The position numbers and the translations under genes were made by a program. Positions 12,173 through 23,252 of a DNA stretch of 64,000 bases are shown here, piece after piece. Each line of letters opens with the position of its first letter. Position 1 is the first letter of the stretch. The DNA comes from Podocnemis expansa. Lineage: Eukaryota > Chordata > Testudines > Podocnemididae. Where the stretch lies: positions 141,918,404-141,982,403 of the forward strand of contig ML681963.1 of the NCBI GenBank assembly GCA_007922195.1, read 5' to 3'. Under the pieces are notes generated by a model. It did not search any database. It worked only from the letters and a program-made list of their open reading frames with translations, and was not told where the DNA came from.

Positions 12173-14897
12173 CGGGGTGGCCAAACTTAGGGAACTCGAG
12201 CCTCACAAGTTGATTATTAAACCTTCGGGAGCCTCACTGAGGTGCATAACCACATTTTTTACCTACTTCAAAATTACTAAGCTTAAAATTAATTGCACAC
12301 TTTAATTTTATCAGAAAAACAGGGCAAATATTGACCCTACTAATGTCAGATTCTAATAATTACTTAAGATTACCATGAAAACTAGGCCTATACAGTAAAA
12401 ACTTAGCTGTCACTAGATGTAGAACACTGCAGGCTTGTAACAAGTTTTTTGAAAATCTGGGCAGTAACTTGTTGATGCGGTAGGTAAAAGCTCTCTCAGA
12501 AGCTGATCTGAGTATTGCACAATGTTTTGAATTTCATTGTGGAATATGATGCTTCACAGCAGTAAGTTGTGCCAAAAACTGAAAGTAATCTATGTTCAGT
12601 TTTAACCTTTTCTTCTTTGTATTTTCATTCCTTAGTATTCCACATCATGTTTAGGACTTGTAAAACATCATTTTATTTTAACAACAAGTAAGCTGCATTA
12701 GGGCCAGTGAGAAAATCTAAACATGCCACAGCTTCTTTGACCATGTCACGCTTCCCTCCCCCACCCCTGTTGCTGCTTCCCTGCTGTCTCTTACCATGCT
12801 GCTGCTTCTCTGCTTTTCCCTGACCACAAGTCTGCTTCCTGCCAACATTTTTGCCGGTAAAGTTGTTCACTAAAATACTCATGGACAGTGAAGAAAAAAG
12901 CTCTGAGGACTCGTATGCAATTAATTTTAAAATGAGTAATAGTAAGGGTAAACACTGCTCTCATCTTAATCCTGTGAAGAGATGCACACAGGGACACCTT
13001 TTCAGCTGCTCAGAATCACAACAGATCAATGAGAATTTATGGAGATGTAAGATGCAAGATCAGAGCCTGTTCACTAAGTGCTTTGGAGTCCATGCACAGA
13101 AGATACTATGGAAGAAATCCCATTGAGTTTATTCAGTTTGGGGTCAGACCCTGCATAAATTCTAAATATTATTATTTGTTGTTTATAATACAAAGTAAAA
13201 TCTTTATTGGTGAGTTTTTTTCAGAAAGTTTACAACACAATTTTCCATCCTCAGCCCTTCACAACAATTACTCTCTTGTCTAATGGGCTCACATACCCAT
13301 AGTGTGATTCATGAAGACTGCACTGAAATATAAATGGATTTTGACTATACAACAAAGAAGAGTTAATACATATTGAATGGTATTTAATCAGTGGAAGTAT
13401 AGTGCTGCTATTGAACTTTGCAGTGAATATAATTTATCCTGGTAATTGACTTAGTTATATTAATTAAAATTTTCTTATAAAATAAATGTACTAGCAGTTC
13501 CTTCTGCAAACAGATAACATACTGATGTCTCAGGCATACTTGTTCAGTGGAGTTAAGGAATTTTATTTTCTAAAGCCAGTTTTCAGTAGTGGTGGACTAT
13601 CCTAAGTCTAAATCATTTTGCATGCTGACAATGAAGCATGATCCATAATAAGTACTTGTAACATTCTGTAAGAGGTTTTTTAATAGCCTTTTGACAGTAG
13701 TTAGTTGTTTTGGATTTAACACTAGTGTAAATTTTCAGTCATTTCTGATGATTCTTATTTAATTCTCAAAATAGAAATACAAGAGAAATAATTTTGCATT
13801 ATATTACAATATCTGGAAATGCCAGGTGATTTTGAAGAAAAAATTAATTTACAATGGATTTTCAGGTTTAAATTGCTAGATTATCATAGCTTATCTGTAG
13901 TTCATTGTAGACTTGCTCTTGATCAATTTGTTTCCAGTTTTAAAAATATTTACCCAGAAACTATATCAAAAAAGATTATTTAACAAATCATGCAGTCAGA
14001 AGGTCAGACTTCTTGCCTGTGCTACTTTTAATTCTGCCTCTTTGTGCATCTAGTTTGTGCAATGAATGAAGCCTGTGATGATGTAGTTAAAGAATGTATC
14101 ATAATTGCGTACAGATAAGGAAGATAGAATTAATGTGTGGGTAAACTGTAGAATCTGACATTTACTTACTTTGAGTGCTTGTCTTTGTACCTAAAATTTA
14201 AACTTTTTTGCATGTACGTTTACACTTTTTTAAAGAAAAAAATCAATTAAAAAATAAATTTATACCCAGCACTCATTATCCATTGGGGCTCTGACCATAC
14301 TGCTCCTTTCCTTGTCGGCCAGACCATGCTGTCCATTCCCTGGAGTCCCTGACCATGTTGTCTTTCCCTGCCAGCTGGACCATGCTACCCTTCTGTGCCA
14401 CCAGCAAGCTGCGCGTTGGGGGTGGGGGGGGGCAGATTTGGATTGGCGGCAGCAGTGGAAGCTTCCCCACTTGTCTGGCGGCAGCTGGGGATGGATCCGG
14501 ATCCATCCCTAGTTGCTGCTGGAAGCTGGATCCATCCCCTCCACCCTCTAAAATCCCACATCAGGATGGAGGTTTGGGGGGGAGGAGTGAATCTGGGGTC
14601 TTTGCCCCACGTGCCAAACTTACTGTTTACGGTTCTGGGCCTGACCATGCTGCTCTTCTCTGTTGGCAGTAACCATGCTGTCCCCTTCCCTGCAGTCCCC
14701 ATCCCTGCTGGCTCTGACCATCTGCTGCTTCCCTGCCGGCACTTACCATGCTGCCCCCTCTCTGCTGTGCCCGACCGCTGCACGTTTCTCGCCCTTGTCT
14801 CCCACCATGCTGCGCTTCCCGCCTTGCTGTTCCGGGAGCCACAGTTTTTCTTTGAAGAACCACATGTGGCTCATGAGCCACAGTTTAGCCATGTCTG
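12173..14897. mobile_element. 2.7-kb hAT-bounded unit
   Basis: The left end CGGGGTGGCCAAACTTAGG and right end AGTTTAGCCATGTCTG are inverted forms of the known 'caggggtggccaaact' hAT terminus. The flanks are identical 8-bp copies of CTATAGGT (12165-12172 and 14898-14905). Inside are three zones: an AT-rich left part, a C-rich zone of ACCATG/GCTGCTTCCCTG repeats at 12700-12850, about 1.4 kb of ordinary AT-rich DNA, and a larger zone of similar C-rich repeats at 14270-14870. Open frames in the C-rich zones have skewed composition and no transposase motifs. The middle part may be a later insertion, but I found no duplication for it. Confidence 0.8.
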
Positions 14898-15630
14898 CTA
14901 TAGGTTTTATATTACAGACACAAGTCTAAAGACAAGTCTCCCAAATTAGATCAATAGTTAAGTGGGATTTCCAAAATTCATGACATCATATATTGTACAG
15001 GATTAAGAATAGGTTACAAGAAACTCTTTGCAAGGGGATGATGCAGGGAAATCTTTGTGTTGTAAAATTTAGATGACTATTGATCCAGAGGACGCTCTTC
15101 TGATGGAGACATTTAGCACCTGTTATTTATAGTGAGCTGTGAAACTACTTAAGTACTACTATTTGAGGAGTAAGAGTAGCAGAACTAAACTAAAGACCAA
15201 CTGGATCCCCGGTTTGACTTGATTATGACAAATATTTGACCATCTTTACATGGAGTTTTACTTATGATAGGTTTGTTGGATGATTTAAGCACTGGCAGCA
15301 AAATTGCCAGGCAGAAAAGTAAAAATAATTGAACAAGATCTGAGGGCTTAAGGAGCCTTGGAAGTTATTAACCTTTTGTACACTATGCAAGTGTGACAGA
15401 TCTGGGGAGCAGCCTGGCCTGGTGTGTTGCTATGACACCCTCACACTCCCATCTCCGCTCCTGAACCTTGATTGACCTCGCTTTGCCAGATGACCACTCA
15501 CTCAAGAGCCAGTCCACACCAGCCTCTTGGGTGTGATCTGTCCTAGACAGTGACCAGGCTCTCTCCAATCACATAGGAAATGGTCCCCCAGTTACCACAC
15601 CAGGAGCCCCTGGCTTGCAGGGATTGGGAC

Positions 15631-16101
15631 CAATGTTCCCTGTAAGCTGCGCTGGCACGCTGCAGCGCAGCCTGCCGCAGCTGCCATCGCAGGGAAGGCT
15701 GCTGGCAGCGCACTGCCAGCAGCCAGAGTCCCTGGTTAGACCTCCTGTGGAGCAGGGAGTTTTGAAAACTCCCGCCCAGAAAAGCTCTAACGGAGCATGC
15801 CCAGAAATTCTGGGTATGTTCCGTAGAGCTTCTCTGGCCCAGGAGTTAGGGCTGGGCGCTGCCCCTCCAGTCCAGCCCGGAGGTAAGTTTGTGGGGGCTG
15901 GGGGGGGGGAGCGGGAGCAGGGGGGCGTGCTGCTGGGAGCGGGGGTGTGAGTGGGAGCGGGAGCAGGGGGGCTAGCAGGAGCGGGGGGGGGGCGAGCGGG
16001 AGCAGGGGGAGGGGCTGTGCAGTGGGCCCCGTGGAGGGGGGGGGGAGCGCAGCAAGCAACAGGAGTTGCTCAGCTGCTCTCTCCCCTTAGAGGGAACATT
16101 G
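15631..16101. mobile_element. hAT-type MITE, CAATGTTCCCTCTAAG family, copy 1
   Basis: A 471-bp element starts CAATGTTCCCTGTAAG and ends CTTAGAGGGAACATTG, a 16-bp inverted repeat with one mismatch. Both flanks are ATTGGGAC, an exact 8-bp duplication (15623-15630, 16102-16109). The interior is very GC-rich with G runs and GGGAGCGGGAGCAGG-type repeats. A second copy in the opposite orientation lies at 43722-44186. The proline-rich and glycine-rich open frames here are composition artefacts. Confidence 0.95.
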
Positions 16102-17369
16102 ATTGGGACCCACTTCCAATTACCATGGTCTCAAGTCTGTCCATTTAACAAAGAAATGGATCATGCCAACCCTTCACTCACATCCTCTAAAGACCACACA
16201 GCGTTAGATAAAACAAATACTAGTTTATTGATCAGAGTACAATTTTAAGTGAGAAAATGGCCAATCAAGGCAGAAGCATAATATAAATGTCAGGAGTGAG
16301 CACAGGGAAATAAAAGGTAAAATGTGCATACTAAACTAATATCTCTATGTAAACGGACCTCCTAGTCCAAGTTTATGCTCAAGATGTTTCCAGGCAGGAC
16401 CCAGATCTTGCTTGAGGATGTTTCAGGATGGAGTTTTGCAGGCAAAAAGCCCCAAATACTTCCAAGTGTGTGTCTTTCTTTTACAAACCCCCTTGATCCT
16501 ACTCTTTTCTGGGCAGAAGTGATCTTTGTCCTGTCTGAGCCAGGGACCTCAGTTAGCATAGTCTTTGTTGCCTCCTCCAGGTACTTGCTTGCTCACAGTT
16601 GTCTCAATTTACCTGTTGCTGGAAGAGAGTTCTGCCTCCCTCCCTCCTCAGCTGTGCAAACCATGCTATGCCACATATCTGTGCATATAGGTGATACTGC
16701 AGAAAATGTGATACCATAGTAATCGTGTGGAATAGGTTATGAGAATTTGTAAATAAACTTGTGTGGCCTAATTGGCATAAAATCACACAATTATATTGCA
16801 AAAGTGGAGAGGAAAAGTTAAACAGATCATACCCTAGGGGTACATGGACATGCATCCCGTGACAGCAAGGTTCAGTACATCTCCTTGTGAACATTGATAA
16901 CGTGATCTTCCGTTATCTTCTGTTCGTGACAGTGTTACAAATGAAAGCTGTAAAATGTCTAAATAAGACTGGTTTAAAGCAAATATTCATGTTCTTCTAA
17001 ATCCAGCTGGGCTCACTTGACTTTGAGACTTTGCACCCATTTAAAATAATAATGGAATTAAAGCTGTTTGTATAAAATTTACTCTATTGTGGAAACTTTA
17101 CAGTTTGTGAAATGAAGCAGAATTTAAGAGCAGATGTGCAGAAATTATTTTGTAAATTCAGATTTCCTATTTCTTTGTAATGAAGCAACTGAATAGTTCT
17201 TTTTTTTATGGGATTTTTTATGAAAAACTAGCTAAATTTGATGTCACTTCATTCATGTGAGATTCATTCAAATGATCTGTTTTGGGTACTCAGAATGGCT
17301 TTCCTGAACTTGATACTTCACATCTCTTATTGTGAATAAATAGTTGCTGTACTAGACAATGTATATTGA

Positions 17370-17567
<198 letters not shown>

Positions 17568-17858
17568 TAAGGGTTTTGGAAAAAATCATTTTGGATGTGT
17601 GAAGGAATAACTACCAAATTTCTTTTGTGTTCTGTGTCAGGGGAGTCTGATAATATCTGTTCTATGGTCTTTCTCAACTGTGTAATGTTGTTGGTGTAGG
17701 GAAAGAAGGAGAGCAACCAAACCCAAACAGGGAGGGAGTCAGCTTTTGGTCTCAGTGATTTACATTTGTGTTAATAAAAGACGTGTTTTGTGAAGTGGGT
17801 TAGTTAAACCCAAGCAAATCACTTAGGCTTAAATCAAGGCTAATCTACATATAAGTTC

Positions 17859-18090
17859 TAAAGGGATAGCTGTGTTAGTCTAGTTCAGCAGAACAAACAG
17901 GGAGTCCTGTGGCATTTTAAAAGACTAACAAATTTATTTATCTCATGAGCTTTCATGGGAGAAAAATCCCACTTTGTCAGATGCTTTGAAGATGGGAGAA
18001 TTTACAGAATGGGAGGAAAAATTTTTAAGTTCCCTATCTTTAAAGCTTCTAATGAAGTGGGATTTTTGCCCAAGAAAGCTCATGTGATAA
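17859..18090. repeat. Palindromic snap-back repeat, copy 3
   Basis: The left arm reads AAAGGGATAGCTGTGTTAGT, CTAGTTCAGCAGAACAAACA, GGGAGTCCTGTGGCA, then the CATGAGCTTTCATGGGAGAA core and CCCACTTTGTCAGATGC. The right arm has the inverted core (GAAGTGGGATTTTTGCC, AAGAAAGCTCATGTGATAA) and then stops, so the outer right arm is missing. Confidence 0.8.
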
Positions 18091-18129
18091 GTGTCATGTG
18101 TTAAGATATTCTGTAGCAAGTTAGGGCAT

Positions 18130-20110
18130 GACTTTAAAGCAGAATGGCTATTCCAGAATTAACCCTGCCAGCAGGTTCGGAGATTTGAGGACCTTGGGGG
18201 GCAATCACTGCACCCATGGGGTACGGGGTAGATTCGGAGTAAACTTTATTAAAACAGGTATGGGAGTGGGCTGAGTGGTGGAGTGTATACGTGGTGCTTG
18301 TCACATTGGGTTTTTTATTGAAGTGTTGGGGGGCACTTAACTTTGGGGAGTGGGGCAGATTGGAGGGTAATGGGAATTGTCAATTAACCTAGTCTATAAT
18401 CACAAGCTTACTCACTGTAACCTAAAAGGGGTTCCTATAACATAGGAATAGAGGGGGTACAATGCAAATTAATGTGCCGCAGTGGCAGAGAAGATAAGTA
18501 ACAGGGAAGCCAGGGCCTGAAGAGGAGTGAAGGCAAGTGGGGGGGGGGGGGTTGGGGTAAGGGGACAGAGGCAGGAGAGGGGCTGGACCGTGCATGTGGT
18601 TATGGGTAATGGGGGGAAGCAGAAGGGGCTGAAAGGGGATTCAGGGGTTTGCGAGGGAGGCAGAGGGGGCCAAAATGGTAGGGAAGTGAGCAGCGGCAGG
18701 AGAAAAAGGGAGAGAGAAAGGAGGAGGAGGAGCGGAGACAGGAGTACAGTGGTGAGGAACGGGGAAGCGGCAGCTTTGGGCGACGGCAGCGGGAAAGGAG
18801 AAGGGTTCGGGGAACAGCGGCTGGGAGGGAAGCGGCAGCGGGAAGGCAGAAGGGTTCGGGAAACAGCGGCTGGGAGGGCAGAAGAGGTTCGGGGAAGCGG
18901 CAGTGGGAAGGCAGAAGGGGGCTACGGGGAAGCGGCGGCTGGCGGGGAGCGGCAGCAGGAAGGCAGAAAGGTTTGGGGAGCAGCGGCTGGGAGGGCTGGC
19001 GGGCGGCCATGAAAAGCAGCGGAGAGCTGGGTAGGTGGCGGGAAAGCAAAGGTTTCAGGGCTAGAGCTGGGGGGTGAGATGGAGGGGCGGCGAGCCGGGG
19101 GGGAAGGAGGAGAAGCGGGGAGGTGGTGAAAAGGGGGTTGCAGGGGAAGGAGGGACTGCGGGAAAGGGAACTGGGTGCAGCAGTGAACTTGGGGCACATG
19201 GGGGGGGTTCGAGAAATAAAGAGGGGACAAGTAAAGTTCAAATAGAAAAAGTTTATTTAAGTTGAGGAAGTTACAGAGGGGAGGGCAAAAGCAACTTAAC
19301 CAAACAATTCTAAAGGCTACAAACTAAAGGAAACAATCTTATCACCTAACTTAATACTACTAAGACTACCAATTAACCTAATACAGTGTTGCAACTTACA
19401 GGGATACTTTTAAAACCAATTCAAACAACCCAAAAGGAAAAGAGAGACACTGAGTGATACAAAGTAGCGACAGGCAATTACAGACACATGAGCTCCTAAC
19501 ACACACACTGAAGTGGGAGATAAACAGAAAGACACACACACACACAAGCCTGTAAAGCTGGGGAGAGCAGTTGCAAAGCAGCAGTAAAAAATAGAATAAC
19601 TTTATTCTTTCAGAAAGGTTGCAGGGCAGACTCTTACCACTCCTATTAGCAGCAGTGGCAGCAACATTACAGGCAGGAGAAGGAGACTCATAATCGGCCG
19701 GCAGTAGTGGGAACTCGTGGGAACTCATGAGCCGAGGAGGTCCGTCTGGGTGATCAGGCCAGGCAAGATGCTGAAAACCATCCTGCCTGAGCACCCCAGA
19801 ACCTCAGTTTTTAAACTGTGTGTCCCGCCTTTCCCTTATTACAGGGAATGCAGAAAACAGTGGTGGTGTGAGTCAGACCCTGCAGGACCTTACAGTTAGG
19901 TGGAGCCCACCTACACTAAGCACTGCAAAAACAATGGGCACTCAGGGTGGTAACGGCCATCCAGTTAAGGTGAAGGGGCCGTCTGTTCCCTTCACACATT
20001 CTCTATGCTTTAGTGGTGGCCCGGGAGGGGCGGCCATCAAGGTAATTGCCATGACTCACAGACAAGAATAACTCCATCTATAGACAAGCCCGAGATTAGG
20101 AATCTGCTTA
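18130..20110 (-). mobile_element. LTR-like block, antisense (tentative)
   Basis: Read on the minus strand, the region has promoter-like and polyadenylation-like parts in LTR order. An A/T-rich TTTAAAAA box lies near 19815-19807, an AATAAA signal at 19606-19601, and a T-rich and TG-rich stretch follows. A second AATAAA-like site lies near 19250. The far half is the purine-rich minisatellite listed next. No gag, pol or env frame is present and I could not define TG...CA ends or a target duplication, so this may be a solo LTR of an old endogenous retrovirus or an unrelated repeat. Confidence 0.35.
18527..19215. repeat. Purine-rich GC minisatellite-like tract
   Basis: The + strand is almost entirely G and A with scattered C. 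From about 18760 to 19000 it repeats the modules GGGGAAGCGGCAGCGGGAAG, GCAGAAGGGTTCGGGGAA and CAGCGGCTGGGAGGG in varying order, with a unit near 60 bp. Long frames on both strands are low-complexity by-products. The strand asymmetry makes R-loop or triplex formation plausible. Confidence 0.75.
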
Positions 20111-21111
20111 ATTGAAACAGTTATCCACGTATTATGTATAAACAGTTCTTCTTTGTTTTGTGACCAACACCTTGGACTGACACAGTGGAAGATTCTACCT
20201 TCATATTAATGTTGGACTGTCAGTACCATATGCAGGATTCAGAGTGAGACTAAGAAGTGGTGGTGCTCTACTCCAGTCTTTCAGGAGCAGGATGTTCTTT
20301 CACTGAACTAGTTAATATTGTTGAAGTCCTACACTACAGACTCGGATTTTAATGCCTTTCAGATGAATTGGGCAGTTCACACCTCCTTCATTGCTCTTCT
20401 TTCCCTGTACATACTTTCAGGTAGTGCTTGCATGAATTCAGTTTTATCTGTAATGTTTAGTAACTCTATTTAAACTTATTTTAAATTCTGCAGAATTTTA
20501 GAGGCTACCAGAGAAATATTGAGGTAGTAGCCTGGCTGCTATCATCTCAGGTGGATCCCTTCCTCTAATCCACCAGACATTGAGTGCATCATGGAGATCC
20601 CTTGCATTGGAGGCCAAGGAAAAGGGGAAATGCTCTCTGTTCCAGATTCCAATTTCTCATTCTAGTGTATGACCAATGGAAGTAGGGAGTTGGCAGTGGG
20701 GAGTTCCCAAGGCATAGGACTGGAGAGGGCATAAAGTACCTTGTGCATAGATCACAGAAGAGCATGAGCTGTTCTGCAATTTGGAGAGATTGCTGATGGC
20801 TCAAGTAATCTTCGTATCTGTGCCCATCTTCCCAAGAGGTTTTGTTAGTGGATCTATATGGCTCACCAACTTCCTTCCACACAGTGGTGCACAGAAAGCT
20901 TCCACTGAGCTAGGTTCTGTTACTCAGGGAGTCTTGACTTTTGTAAACCCTGCAAATCCTGTCCCTTGTGTAGCAGACCTGTCTTACTTCTACTCTGTTA
21001 GCAGGGCGTTCTGCAGACAGAAGGAAAGAATCTACCCATGAGTGCACTTCTGTTATGCAACAACATGCAGAACAGAGTTGTTCAAAATGGAATCCCAGAG
21101 TATAGAAGTAA

Positions 21112-21294
21112 CTGGAGTGCTCAAACTTTTTTCCTGGGACCCTCTTAGAAAATATTTCAGGGTGTGATGACTCCTCTGCCCCCAAATGCCCTGCCACCCT
21201 TATTGGCATGCACAGGGGCTGATGGTTCAAGATTCCTTGAATAATAGCCTCCTGACCTCCTGAGGGGTCACAGCTCCCAGTTTGAGAATCCCTG
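21112..21294. mobile_element. hAT-like MITE, decayed
   Basis: The left side reads GGAGTGCTCAAACTTTTTTC and CTGGGACCC; the right side reads GGGGTCACAGCTCCCAGTTT then GAGAATCCCTGG. These are inverted forms of a known 'cagtggttctcaaact' terminus. I could not define a convincing 8-bp duplication, so the ends are approximate. Confidence 0.6.
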
Positions 21295-22105
21295 GTACTA
21301 GCTGAAGGCCGACTTCTTCAGAGGGTCTTGTCTAAACTTTCTCTGCATAAATTCACTTCACTATTATAGACTTCTGGGCTGGGACAAAGAGCCAACTTTT
21401 ATAGTAAAGGTTAACTGTAAGGGGTGAAATTGCCTTTCAGTCTTTGGAAGCAGTGCTGTATTTAATTACATGATAAATGATTTTTAAAAGTTCATTCAGA
21501 TCTAATATGGAAATGGATTCATGGACAGTAGCTGACTCTATATAATGTATCAATATCTGTAAACTGAAGGAAGGGAAAGACTGAATTTGTAGTATTTCTT
21601 GAACTAATTGTAATAAACTCTTGCAAGTCCAGGTCAATAAGTGACAGAATGGGTAAGGCACACATGACCATAGCACTAAAGGTGAAACTGAGATTGGATT
21701 CCAAATTCATATACTACAGTCAATTTTAAGGTTAAATTCATTAGAATCGGGGTTACCTGGTATGTGAACACAAACTAATTCTACAGTAGTAATATGTACA
21801 ACAAGATGGTTGAAATGACTCCACATGAATGAGTGTGAAGCATTACACAGTGAATGTGCTAGAGGCTTGCATGCTTCAGTGCTTCTGAAATCCATTGCAA
21901 ACTGAAGATATTCCTGGCATTCTTCTACATCCCCCTGCTTTCAGGGACTTCCTGCATTTAAAACTTCTCCAGCATGCTGGTGGCTCTGGATCCCTCAAAC
22001 CTGGGGGCTCTTTGTGTACTCCCTTCTCCCTACTCTCATTATCTTTCTGTCCTGGGTGGCTGGGGGAATGGGGTGGAATCTTTCAGGGCATCAACATTTT
22101 AAACT

Positions 22106-22336
22106 AACAAGGAGTCCTGTGGCACTTAAAGACTAACATACTTATTGCATGAGCTTTCATGGGAGAAAATCCCACTTTGTCAGAAAGCATCTGACAAAGT
22201 GGGATTTTCTCCCATGAAAGCTCTTGCAATAAATATTTGTTAGTCTTTAAGTGCCACAGGACTCCTTGTTTGTGTGTGTGTGTGTTGTTTTTTTTTTACT
22301 GAACTAGACTAACATGGTTGGTCCTATGGATCTTGG
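22106..22336 (+). repeat. Palindromic snap-back repeat, copy 4, with 14-bp target duplication
   Basis: The element is bounded by exact copies of CAACATTTTAAACT (22092-22105 and 22337-22350). The left side begins inside the arm at AACAAGGAGTCCTGTGG, while the right side runs past the matching point into ACTGAACTAGACTAACATGG. The interior is a near-perfect inverted repeat around 22185-22195 (AGAAAGCATCTGAC). A 14-bp duplication plus truncation on one side is what target-primed reverse transcription leaves, not what a cut-and-paste MITE leaves. Confidence 0.88.
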
Positions 22337-23084
22337 CAACATTTTAAACTATAACATTGGGAATGGTCGAGTGGGCAGGTTATTATTATTATGCAGCAAT
22401 GTGTTTAATTGTTGTCAGCAACTTGTTCTTTGTTTTATACTACTTACACATGTGATTGAAACTGCTGGTTCTGCTGACCAGATGCTGGAACTCCATGTGT
22501 GTCCCCCATTTCCTCTTTTTTGGCTTTGATCTCCCCCCCCCCCCCAGCTCAGTAGGATTCTGCCCACTGAGAGAACATTTTTCTGAAGTCTTGAAATTCA
22601 TTAGTTTCAGTATTCAACCAGTATTGTAATAGAGAAATCTGATTTAGTTGATTCAGACTTTTCTTTACTAGCCAGCTAACTAGTTTTGACTAGAATTCAT
22701 ATTCTGTGAAATATGATTTCATTGTGATATGCACCAAATACATATGCAGTTCTTGCATGTTTCAATTAGCATTTAATACTTGTAGCTTCCAAACACTAAT
22801 GTAATGAAATATTTAATGTACAGCACTTGTGATAATTTCAGTGCTCCACAAACAAGCATGAAGATTGGTTCTGGGATATTACAACTGAATTATATACAGA
22901 ATTTCTTAAACATCTCTACCAAAAATTGCAGTGGCAAGCTGTGTGGCCCATTCCTAATGCATATTGCAGTAATTTTGTGGTACAAGTAAACAAAAGGTGC
23001 AAACGTGGCCTCAGCTTCATAAGGAATACACCTATACTAGGAGTACTCGTTGGTATAGGCACATTGATGTAGTATACTAGCAAA

Positions 23085-23252
23085 CTCCAAAGGGTTAGCC
23101 ATTGTAGTCTAGTTCTGCAAAACAAACAAGTCTGGTGGCACTTTTAAAGACTAAACTTTACTTGTTGCATGAGCTTTCATTGGATTTTCTTCCACAAAAC
23201 TTTGTGATAAGTAAATTTGTTCTTCTTTAGAAGTGCCACCAGACCCTTTGAT
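23085..23252. repeat. Palindromic snap-back repeat, copy 5
   Basis: The left arm reads CCAAAGGGTTAGCCATTGTA, GTCTAGTTCTGCAAAACAAA and GTCTGGTGGCAC. The right arm reads AGAAGTGCCACCAGACCCTT. The central core is shortened to TGAGCTTTCATTGG and CCACAAAACTTTGTGATAAG. It appears to interrupt an older element with AGTACTC-containing ends (about 23020-23410). Confidence 0.75.

Noticed and set aside
14395..14949. 184-residue frame in the 2.7-kb hAT-bounded unit
   Set aside because: It runs through the C-rich repeat zone and across the right terminal repeat and its target duplication, so it cannot be an old gene of the element.
15787..16059. Proline-rich 90-residue frame
   Set aside because: It lies inside the GC-rich hAT MITE at 15631-16101 and reflects G and C runs.
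18600..19241. 213-residue minus-strand frame and a 161-residue + strand frame
   Set aside because: Both are translations of the purine-rich minisatellite. The runs of Pro/Leu/Ser and of Gly/Arg/Glu follow from the repeat, with no domain.
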